Source: Ustilaginoidea virens (taxonomy: Eukaryota; Ascomycota; Sordariomycetes; Hypocreales; Clavicipitaceae). Taken from it: 64,000 nucleotides of DNA. A program made the position numbers and the translations under genes. Location of the stretch: the NCBI RefSeq assembly GCF_000687475.1, contig NC_057322.1, positions 992,001 to 1,056,000 on the forward strand. Reading direction: 5' to 3'. Position 1 is the stretch's first letter. Every line of letters begins with the position of its first letter. This document shows positions 10,029-19,077 of this stretch, piece after piece. Under the pieces are notes generated by a model that was given only the letters and a program-made list of their open reading frames with translations, ran no database searches and was not told where the DNA came from.

Positions 10029-10918
10029 ATGGCGAGCAACTTCCATGGTTGTTACTGCAGCCTGCGCAGTGCACGACCGATTATTCGTCGCCATCTGTCG
10101 CATCCGTATGCTATTGGAAGCCGGTCCTTGATTTCCATTGCGCTTCCATTACCCCTGTCGAGATTACCACCTGCGGATCTGAGATGGCGCGCGAGGTGTT
10201 TCCAGACAAGCAGATTTGCTCTCCGTTCGCACCGGGATGCACCCTCCGAGCCACCACCGACCGACTTCAACAACTTGAATATGCTAGGTGACATTCCCGT
10301 GCCGTCAACATCTGTGGATGTTTGCATGTACGACGGCTTTGGTCTCAACAGTGGGATTACAATCAGAGGTGGTGATGGGGCGCTTCTTGTTGACGGGGAA
10401 GCTTTTGCTTGGAGGCCATGGGAGGCCGTGGGCTCACTTAACCTGCTGAATGATAATGGTCAATTTGAGCTTCCTCAAGAGGCTTTTGGACTTTTTGATC
10501 TGCTTTGGCCTCGACCAGGTACGTGAACGCCGTCAAGTTGCGCATTTCTTGCGTCTTTCGCTTTCAGGGGCATTTTGGATTGCTCGCATACGCCATGCGA
10601 AGGAGTCTTGCTGGCAGGGCTTGAGTTGGGCCTCTAAATAAGTATTCATTCACTGTTTTCACTTCACTGCCGATTCATTACCTAATGTCCTTTTTTTTTT
10701 CAACAGATTTACTAGTACTTGGCGTTGGCAAACAGAACCTCCCTCTCAGTAATAAGACTAGGAAGCACATTGCCGAACTGGGTATGAGAGTCGAAGTCTT
10801 GGATACTCGGAACGCTGCTGCGCAATTTAATCTACTTGCCACTGAGCGTGGTGTTTCCGAGGTCGCTGCAGCTCTGATACCTCTCGGCTGGAAGGAGGGA
10901 ATCGGAGTTTCTGAGTAG
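10029..10918 (+). CDS. Mitochondrial complex I assembly factor, NDUFAF3 type (DUF498)
   Basis: Two exons, 10029-10518 and 10707-10918, give 233 residues. The first about 75 residues are rich in Arg, Ser and Leu with few acids, as in a mitochondrial presequence. The mature part starts near FNNLNMLGDIPVPSTSVD and shows the DUF498/Mth938-like fold: YDGFGLNSGITIRGGDGALL, AFAWRPWEA, then after the intron LLVLGVGKQNLPLS, LGMRVEVLDTRNAAAQFNLL and a C-terminal VAAALIPLGW. These blocks match NDUFAF3, which works with NDUFAF4 in building the Q-module arm of complex I in the matrix. Intron 1 ends in a T-rich tract and CAACAG. Homology is clear; the function is by family. Confidence 0.87.
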
Positions 10919-11889
10919 GAGTTGGTTTTTCTCAATATCGTTTGGCACTTGAGGACATTCAGTTCTTATTTGCCTGTGTAAAATATCGACAGGTTTCGCA
11001 TCACGTCACGCACCAGGAAACCGACCCATGACTGAAAGAACGACTCTACTTTCCCATTGCAACAAATGCGAATAAATCGGTCAGACATGCAGAGTCTATG
11101 TGTTTCCACTCGCAGATGTTCATATAAGGATCAAAATGAGGTTGGAATTTTCCGATAATGCAAAAGTGACTATCATTCATGGTACAGAGCAGGTGACTGT
11201 ATGTCCATACACCGGACTTAGATAATGCTAGGATGCGACAGGAATCAACACCTATACCTAAGGATGTTTTAAAATCCTGAGTGTCTGATGTTTGACGTAT
11301 CCCACAGCTCAAGTTCAAGTGCTGCGACCTTTGCTGTTCTCGAGTATGTAAGACGATAAAGCCTTCATGGGTGCGATATTTTTTCGTCCAAAAAATCCAA
11401 AAAAAAAAAAAATGAAAACATAAATCATGCATCCTGTTGTGTTTTAATGGCATTACTGCAACTATTTCACGGACTTGGTCCAATTGGGCACGCGATTGGA
11501 GAATTTCGTTCCATCATGTCTTAGAACGTCTCGGAACTGCCGTCATCGTTACACACAAATTGGTAGGCCGACGTTATAAGACCAGCGACGTGGACCCCCA
11601 AACCAAGGGCTGCAAAAACATGGCTCTTCTTGTCCCCTCCACCCACTTTTTGACGCACGCTCTTCGTTTATCGTTGCATCGCATCAACCTGTGATGGCAA
11701 CTCGCATAGACGAGAGAGCTGACATCAATCCAACCCACCCCGAGCATCGCGTATCGATTCATCACCATCTCTCCATCCCCTCATATCCTGAGCCCAAACG
11801 TCGCTGTGTTCTGTGAATAACCAGTTATACCACGGCATGTCTAGATCGCATTCTGCGGGCCTTAAATTTGTGCCAACAGTTTTTTTTTA
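10919..11889. other. Intergenic, no gene seen
   Basis: A 971-bp spacer with an A-run around 11400-11412 and a T-run directly before the next start codon (11881-11888). Open frames here lack splice or composition support. Confidence 0.5.
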
Positions 11890-13782
11890 ATGGCAGCATC
11901 TTCTGAATCTTGCCCAAGGGGAAGCAAAACCCTGGTGGTTGACTCGGATCACACAGATCCGCCCTTGCTCAAGAACAACTCACGATTCAAGACTTACAAA
12001 ACCCGGCAATATGAATACCCCGACATCAGAGTATTCTTCAGGCCACACGCCAAGGAAGCGGAACTCCCAAAAACACCTGCCCCGTTACCGCTGCTGGTAT
12101 GTGTACCGGGCTTAGGGGGATCTGTTGCCCAGTATGAACCCTTACTGACCAGCCTCGTTCATCTGGCCCCGTGCTTATCTGTTGACTTCCCTGGATGTGG
12201 GCGCTCTCGTTATGCTGTCACATCATGGTCTGCGTACACCTCAGAGGAATTGGCGGAGCTGCTTGAAACTATAATTGAGGACCATCGGGATAAAGAAGCC
12301 GGGCAAGGGGTAGTATTGATTGGGCACAGCATGGGTACGGCGTTGTGTGCGCAACTTGCGAGTACAAGTGGCTCCCGAAAGACAGGTCTTGCACAACATG
12401 TCATGGCGCTCGTGGCTATATGTCCTGTGTCCGGGCCGCCAGACGAGAAAAAAACAAGTTTATTCCGGAAATTGCTATGGATTCCGGGCTGGCTTTTCGG
12501 ACTGTGGCGAATCTGGGATGGTATTGGAGGACCTTATAGTCCAAGCGTATCTCGGTTCGTGGGCGAACAAGCAGACCCTGAGCTCAGGACAATGCAGTAT
12601 CGGTTCAATCAACAGAGCAGAACGCCAGTCTGGCGACGTATGGCATACGGTTCGCTTCCGGCCTTTGACAAGGGCATACCTGTTGGGGGTCTGCCTGGCC
12701 TCGACACGTGGGCCAATATTGATGTGCCGGTGTACTTGATCGCTGGCGAAAACGACCATCTGACACCACCAGCCGAGGTTGAGAAGATTATCCGCGTACT
12801 AGGTGGCGACAAGGAAAACAGTCACGCAAACTCCGCGCTTTACACAAGTGCATCTAAGAACAGCAGCAAAATAGCAGCAACAAGTCTTTCTGTCTCCGAT
12901 GCGACAACACAGGTTGGGAATGCGGTCTACACCCGTACAGATGAAGACTTGAGGCTAGACACATCCTCAACGACCATGTCTGACAATGACAACGATCCGT
13001 CAACCCCAATCGAAGAAGGTTCAACGATTGTGCCTCCGCAGCCTGCACACCCGGCAAAAGTTGTACGCTCGTTTGTCATGCCTGCACCTGCAAATCATAC
13101 TCTGCTGTATATGCCACAATACTCCAGAGTCCTCGCTGGACTCATCTCGGATTTTTTGGCGACTCATGTCACTCAAAGACTATCCTTGACCTGGCAACTA
13201 CAATATTTGTCGCGCGAGGGCAAGTGGGACGTGAAGAATTTGAACAAGTGGAAGTCAGTCACACCAGTATCCCTGGCCATAGGACGACAGGGAAAACCTA
13301 TATTTCGTGCTATGAAGACATTGCGGGAAGTTGATGATTTTCATTGTCCGTCAAAGTTCGTGGAGAGATGGGGATCCGTCATCAAAGTTGTGGTTGACAT
13401 ATCCAAGGATCAGCCAGTCTACGATCCACGTGGTTTGGAGCGTGGCAGCATACAATATCACAAGTTTCCCACCGTTTCTAAGATACCTCCTCAGCCTGAC
13501 GAGGTTGAGTCCTTCATCCAGTTGGTAGACAGACTACGGGAAACGCTCAATGAGCGTGCTGTTGCAGAAGGCTGGGAATATCCGGAACGGTGTGTTGTGG
13601 GTGTGCACTGCCACTACGGATTCAATCGCACGGGGTACTTCATCGTGTGCTATCTTGTTGAGCGTTGCGGGTTTCGAGTACAGGAAGCGATTGAAGAATT
13701 TGCCCGAGCAAGACCAAACGGCATACGACACTCACATTTCTTAGATAGACTTTACGTCCGATACAACGTAGAGATGGGCTAA
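11890..13782 (+). CDS. Alpha/beta-hydrolase fused to a dual-specificity (capping-enzyme-like) phosphatase
   Basis: Intronless, 630 residues, with two catalytic domains. Residues about 70-310 form an alpha/beta-hydrolase: VCVPGLGGS oxyanion-type turn, VDFPGCGRS, nucleophile elbow GHSMG, an Asp in AGENDHLTPP and a candidate His in PANHTLLYM. A Ser/Thr-rich linker (about 315-390) sits inside or just before the hydrolase end. Residues about 430-625 are a cysteine phosphatase of the RNA-triphosphatase-like kind: FRAMKTLREVDDFHCPSKF, KVVVDISKDQPVYDP and the signature HCHYGFNRTG, with C-x5-R intact, followed by GFRVQEAIEEFARARP. Both active sites look complete. Substrates are unknown. No signal peptide or membrane segment is evident, so a cytosolic site is likely. 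Confidence 0.85.
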   Translation: MAASSESCPRGSKTLVVDSDHTDPPLLKNNSRFKTYKTRQYEYPDIRVFFRPHAKEAELPKTPAPLPLLVCVPGLGGSVAQYEPLLTSLVHLAPCLSVDFPGCGRSRYAVTSWSAYTSEELAELLETIIEDHRDKEAGQGVVLIGHSMGTALCAQLASTSGSRKTGLAQHVMALVAICPVSGPPDEKKTSLFRKLLWIPGWLFGLWRIWDGIGGPYSPSVSRFVGEQADPELRTMQYRFNQQSRTPVWRRMAYGSLPAFDKGIPVGGLPGLDTWANIDVPVYLIAGENDHLTPPAEVEKIIRVLGGDKENSHANSALYTSASKNSSKIAATSLSVSDATTQVGNAVYTRTDEDLRLDTSSTTMSDNDNDPSTPIEEGSTIVPPQPAHPAKVVRSFVMPAPANHTLLYMPQYSRVLAGLISDFLATHVTQRLSLTWQLQYLSREGKWDVKNLNKWKSVTPVSLAIGRQGKPIFRAMKTLREVDDFHCPSKFVERWGSVIKVVVDISKDQPVYDPRGLERGSIQYHKFPTVSKIPPQPDEVESFIQLVDRLRETLNERAVAEGWEYPERCVVGVHCHYGFNRTGYFIVCYLVERCGFRVQEAIEEFARARPNGIRHSHFLDRLYVRYNVEMG

Positions 13783-14484
13783 TAAGGCACGGGTACTCTC
13801 CGACGCGGAGAGATCGAGCTCACTAGGCGTGCGAATGTCCCGGTCAGTGTGCTGCGGCAGCAGAGTATATGGAGAACGTCGACTTGGCCAAATAGCCAAC
13901 GCCTCATCTGGATGAGGTGAGGTCAGTTTTCTGACCCACTCTACCATACTTTCGCAGAACTTCTCAGTTCTGAATGCCCGAAATCATTCATTTAACAGCT
14001 GAGCGTAAGTCGGGCCTCAAGTTGAGTGGAGATTTGTACGTTTGCCGTTCGATAAAGCGGCCCCCCGTTGCGGCACATAGCGTCCATTTTACCTTCAACA
14101 GAAGCTCGTGTAGGGTATTATGGCTCGAGTAGCTGGTTGAAGTCCGATACTGCAGGCGGACCAAAATCTAATAGGACGTACAATCGGAATAATTTCAACA
14201 TGGCGCGTTGATTTCAATATGGATGAAAAACAGTGTATGAAGAACGATAGGGCCTTGAGCGAGGAGGCAGGGGGGGTTGAACCCATGATGGAAATGGGAT
14301 ATTTGGAATTAGCTTAATCTAAAGATCAATGTCGGATATGCACCTATGCGTATATGGGTTTGAAAGGATAGTAATCCTTGGAGGGAAAGAAGCTCTGGGC
14401 ATTCGTCATTATCTAGACTCATAGATAGGCACCTGATAGCACTGGTTTATTTGCTAGATGGTGGTTTTAGAACCTGGATTGACG
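13783..14484. other. Intergenic, no gene seen
   Basis: Spacer between the fusion gene and the inverted-repeat element. No coding signal or motif was found. Confidence 0.5.
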
Positions 14485-15178
14485 TGCCGGGAACGCTAAG
14501 TCTAAAGCAGAACTCGTACCTTCGCATATATTTTTCCATGAGTAGTGACCTGCCGCATTTTTCTTCCTTCCTGCTACTCCACACACATTTCACCTTCTAC
14601 GCGATGGCCTCAGAAGCAACCCCGACGCCCCAGGCTACTATATATCATCATCATCATCATCACTAACAGCCTTATCAAGTAGGCCCTTCAATAACATTGG
14701 CCAGCTGCATCCTCTCAACGTTTCTACAGAATAGCACTAATACCTCCAGTTACGCGCAATCCTAGCCCTGGGCTAAGTCCCTTCTCTTCATAGGTGAATT
14801 TGCAATCAGGGCCTTCGCAAGCAGGCCATTTAACAGCACATTAGCCGGCTGCATCCCCTCAAATGGCTCAATACAGCCAACCATTTCATATAATAGGCCT
14901 TAGTACCTCAAGTTCCACATAATCTTGGCCGTAGGCCAAGTCCCTTATCTTCGCAGGTAAATCCCGAGGTAGACTCTAGCCAGCACAAAAGATGGGTATA
15001 TTATAGGCCTCAATAGAAGCTCTATTTTATCAAAAGTGGCATCAAATCGCGATTTCCCTTAAGATTAGTAGGTATGCACACTTTAAAGGTTCGCAGCAGT
15101 AGAAATGCGGCAGGTCACTATTTCTACAAAAATATATGCAAAGGTATAAGTTCTATTTTAGGCTTAGCGTTCCCGGCA
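14485..15178. mobile_element. Inverted-repeat element (MITE-like), RIP-like decay
   Basis: The left arm (14485-14560, beginning TGCCGGGAACGCTAAG) reappears as the reverse complement at 15103-15178. By eye most of the 76 positions match, including the outer TGCCGGGAACGCTAAG and inner TGACCTGCCGCATTT blocks, and many mismatches in the first 40 positions are C/T or G/A transitions. The 0.54-kb interior has no coding capacity but holds a diverged direct repeat and an ATC microsatellite. This fits a non-autonomous DNA element hit by RIP, though a simple inverted duplication is possible. Target-site duplication and true ends could not be fixed. Confidence 0.6.
14679..14965. repeat. Diverged tandem direct repeat inside the inverted-repeat element
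   Basis: Two units of about 140 bp follow each other (about 14679-14820 and 14821-14965). Shared landmarks in the same order are GGCCAGCTGCATCC / AGCCGGCTGCATCC, AATACCTCCAGTT / AGTACCTCAAGTT, CTAAGTCCCTTCTCTTC / CCAAGTCCCTTATCTTC and AGGTGAAT / AGGTAAAT. Differences are largely transitions. Confidence 0.55.
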
Positions 15179-15543
15179 TATACGAAAACCCCTCCCGCGC
15201 TCTGTTGATATACTCGTACTTGACGTAATTAGCCCTATCCTCCAATTCTGGGTTATCTAATCGGGTGGCTGGCGCCACGCTAGCTGCTAGCCCTTCAGGG
15301 CGCTATGGGTGAACCACTTTTGTTGCTCCGGTCTAAACCGCAGCGAGTGAAGACGAACGGTGCGACCTCTCGAAGATGGCAATCTGTCGTTACCATTGTT
15401 GAGAGTATGGTAACCGGATATGCTAAACAATTTACCATAATTGTCTCGACTTCTTTCACGATAAGGAGTTTGCGAGTTTCATTTAGCAGTTGTGGGACTT
15501 GGCCTCAGAATTGTCTGACGCGCCCGCAACCGCCAACAAACTC

Positions 15544-17386
15544 ATGGTTAGTGCAAACTGTTATGCTATTGATCCTTTTCCCATATTTCCCACGTTTCTC
15601 GCCAAAGATCCCCGTGTGCCACGGTAGCTTCTCAAAATCTTGTGTCTCAGCTCTCTCTCGCACACACATCCTAACTCAGCACCAGGCGTCAGAGCAAAGC
15701 CCCCTCTTAGGGGACCACGGACAGCATGCTCGTGATCAAGTGGATGAGGTGACGCGTGTTGATGACAAAAGGGCCACGGGATGGCCCAGAATCCGTGAGA
15801 TCGCAACATTCGTTTGGGCATTAGTTGCCACTGCCGCGTTAATAGTCGTTGCTGTGTGGACTCAGCACTATGAGCAAACATGCGGACACGGTTCTCGCGC
15901 GGCCAAACGGAATCTCATCTTCATGGTTTCTGACGGGATGGGACCTGCCTCGCTCTCACTCACCAGGAGTTACCGTCAGCATGTTGAGGGACTTCCTGAA
16001 GGAGACACTCTCACTTTGGACAGCTACTTCTGGGGCTCGAGCCGGACCAGATCCAGCAACAGTTTGGTCACAGACAGTGCTGCCGGCGCCACGGCGTTTT
16101 CCTGCGGCAAGAAGAGCTACAATGGCGCCATTTCCATGCTTCCCGACCTCCAGCCGTGTGGCTCCGTGCTTGAGGCCGCCAAGAGAGCCGGTTATATGAC
16201 GGGTTTGGTTGTCACAACCGATATCACAGACGCGACTCCAGCTTGCTTCGCCAGTCACGTAATGCTAAGACAAATGAAGGATGAGATTGCCCTCCAGGAA
16301 ATCGGACATGGACCCTTGGGACGGTCTGTTGACCTCATGCTGGGAGGCGGCCGTTGCCATTTCTTGCCGAATAGTACCGCCGGAAGCTGCCGGCTGGATG
16401 ATATCGACGTAGCTGGACTAGCGCAAGACAAGCATGGATGGCAATATGCTGACAGCCGCAAGGCTTTTGATGCCCTAGAAGGCGGTAACAATGCGACTTT
16501 GCCTTTGCTCGGCTTGTTCGCCTCCACAGACGTGCCATTCGAACTGGATAGAATGAAGATGAACGACGTCTACCCGTCTCTCAGCGAGATGACTGAAACC
16601 GCTCTACGTGCCCTCGAAAAGGCTACAGCCAGGAGCGACAAGGGATTTTTCCTCATGGTCGAAGGCAGCCGTATCGATCACGCAGGACACATCAACGATC
16701 CTGCTGCCCAGGTTCGCGAGGTCCTGGAGTACGACAAGGCCTTTGGCGCAGTATTGAAGTTTATTCATGACAGCGAAACCGAAAGTACGTTGGTTTCCAC
16801 CAGCGACCATGAAACCGGTGGTCTTTCCACTGCTCTCCAAGAGCCTGGCCATTTGCCTGTTTACAACTGGTACCCGCAAGCTCTGGTAAACGCCTCTGCA
16901 TCATGCGAGAAACTGGCAACCAACTTGCAGAACCATGTATCCAAAAACGCCCAGTCTACTTCAAAGCAACAGCTCAAGTCATGGATCAACCACGAGCTCA
17001 TTATTCCAGGCCTAGGCATATCCGATGCCACTGATGAAGAGCTGTCTCTCCTGGCAGATGATCCCGAGGGATCCGTCAATACATTCGCAGCCATCATTTC
17101 CCTTCGTGCCCATATTGGCTGGAGCACACATGGCCACACGGCTGTGGACGTGAATGTCTACTGCTCCGGTGGTCCGGAGACGGAAAAAATCCGTGGCAAT
17201 GTTGAAAACACAGACATTGGTAAATTCCTCAGTCACTATCTCGAAGTAGACGTGGATAAAATCACCCAGGAACTCAGAGAGAAAATGACCAAAAAGTATG
17301 TGTTGCAGAGCAGCCAGCAACCGGAGAAGGTGTCCTGGGGATCCGACTCATACCATAAACTTGAACCACATCTCGACAACAGGTAG
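15544..17386 (+). CDS. PHO8: Vacuolar (repressible) alkaline phosphatase, Pho8 type
   Basis: Type II membrane phosphomonoesterase of the vacuole lumen. The favoured model is exon 1 = the ATG at 15544-15546 alone, intron 15547-15685 (GTTAGT donor, CTAAC branch, CACCAG acceptor), then exon 2 15686-17386. This gives M-ASEQSPLLGD and 567 residues, the same length as yeast Pho8. A longer unspliced frame begins at 15305 but its extra 127 residues look non-coding. Residues about 36-56 are a signal-anchor (FVWALVATAALIVVAVW). Catalytic blocks are FMVSDGMGPASL, VTDSAAGATAFSCGKKSYNG with the nucleophile Ser, VEGSRIDHAGH, STSDHETGG and STHGHTAVDVNVY, so the metal ligands and active Ser are all in place. 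Confidence 0.92.
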
Positions 17387-19077
17387 GGGGGCTGTACGTT
17401 GGAATGCAGTTCAGATGTTACAAAGCGTCATAGTTTATTAAGGTCTTATTTTCGCTTCGGAAAGCAAGTTGGAGAAGCAGAGCGAGTACCCTCGAGCTTC
17501 TTTGCAAAGCATAATGCCTGTGACTGGAGTTTCAGGAAGCAGCTAGATAGTAGCGACGTTATCTTCATGAGCACTGTTGACGTGCAGAAATTTCTTCTTT
17601 ACGAGACTCATTGGCAGATTGACCAGGTTATAATTTGTCGTGCCCTTGTGTACCTGGTGTGCTCAACGATGAGGCTAGTCATAGGTCTGTGTTCTAGCAT
17701 ACGGGGGTTTGAATATGACAGTTGAAGTTCCGAGGCAGAGACATCGTGGCTATGATTAGCCCCCCTTCTGTATTAGACATCTCACTCACCTGGCTGACGA
17801 AGGTATCTACTTCGACTGTGTTTTTCTTCACTTTCATCCATTCTTGGTACTCCACGGAACATAAGAGTCCCCCAAACGAATCGTGACGCTTATGTCAACT
17901 TGGTCTAACTGACACCCGGTGATGAAAGAAATTTTACATTAAACACTATAAACTGTTAGCCCCGGCTTGCATCCGGAAACTGCGTCATCGAGCTGTATCT
18001 GTAGGCAAGCCAGTGCGCGAATTTATGCGAGCCCGATTTCGTGGTTCTGAGCAGAAAGTTTTTGACGGTTTTTACGTTGCTAAAGATACCTTAACAGCAA
18101 GAAGATGGACTGACCGGAAGAAAAACTGTTGTGTTAAAGGCATATCTTAAGCAAACTGTGTGAGACTAATTACTCATGTCTTGAAGGGGGGGGGGGGGGG
18201 GGGGATGGGGGGACAACATCACAAATTTATTGCAGACCCTCTGACTCTGACGCCTTAACAATATCTTGGGCTCGAGGGCTTGAAGGCGCATCGGCGAGGT
18301 AGCACCGGGAAATAAATGCGCCAAGTGCTAAAAGCAAAAACAACGACCTAATCGACCCCCACGAGAACAGTAGTAGAGAACAGTAACTTATAACAGGGTC
18401 TAGCCGCGTAGTATTCTGTTTCATGGAAAACCAGCATCTTGGCCGCAACTATCCCGAAGTCCGTTGAATCTGGCTTTCCGCCACCGCCCATCAAGCCGAA
18501 TGTTGCCTGCACATTGCTTCTACATCTCTGGGCCTAATATTGCACGTAAAGCTATGTAGCCCAAATGTACACAATAGATCACTTGACAGCCGAAAGGACC
18601 TGATTGTCCTGCTAGTAGAGCGTCATAGCCTAGCCCGAGTTGACGACTGGTGCATCACGCCGGCGTATCTTCTTCTGTCAATTCCTCACATCCAGAGCTT
18701 GACTGTAAATTTTAGCAACGGCTCGGGCAGCTCCCGTAACCCCCATAGGCAGCTCGATGCACGAGTCTCACGAATGATGTGTCGTCACCATTGGCCGTGT
18801 GTCTGCAATGTAACGCCTGGGCTGGGTGTTGCCCTTCTGTTTCTTCTCTTGCAGCCCTGTATAAAACTCACCCTCTCCTAGGCAACTGAGCCGCCCCCGA
18901 TGGCAGCCCGCAGCTAGCTTGTTTCTCAACATTACTCAAAGACGTAGAGACGTCATTTGAGCAACCGGCCGAATATGCGAGAGACGACATTAAATCACAC
19001 ATGTATTATACCGCTTTGCAATGCACGGTGTCTTGAAACCTGGATGTATACTGTCATTTCATGAATATGCGAGCAGG
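17387..19077. other. Intergenic with a long G homopolymer
   Basis: A 1.7-kb spacer between two converging genes (PHO8 + and the Sel1-repeat gene -). No gene was supported. The only remarkable element is the G run at 18186-18204. Confidence 0.5.
18186..18204 (+). repeat. Poly-G homopolymer (19 G) followed by a second G6 run
   Basis: Nineteen consecutive G residues, then AT and six more G. Such tracts are rare in fungal DNA, prone to slippage and to G-quadruplex formation. Its exact length should be treated as uncertain because sequencing handles it poorly. Confidence 0.8.

Noticed and set aside
11046..11483. 145-codon minus-strand frame in the spacer before the fusion gene
   Set aside because: Includes an A/T homopolymer translated as poly-Phe and no conserved blocks or splice signals.
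14603..14666. Open frame ending in six His codons, like a purification tag
   Set aside because: The His run is the translation of an ATC/CAT microsatellite inside the inverted-repeat element. There is no vector sequence around it and no splice or promoter support.
15305..15543. N-terminal extension of PHO8 from the ATG at 15305
   Set aside because: The added residues are Ser/Arg/Phe-rich without a fold, would place a long segment before the vacuolar signal-anchor, and the start-codon-intron model gives the family length.
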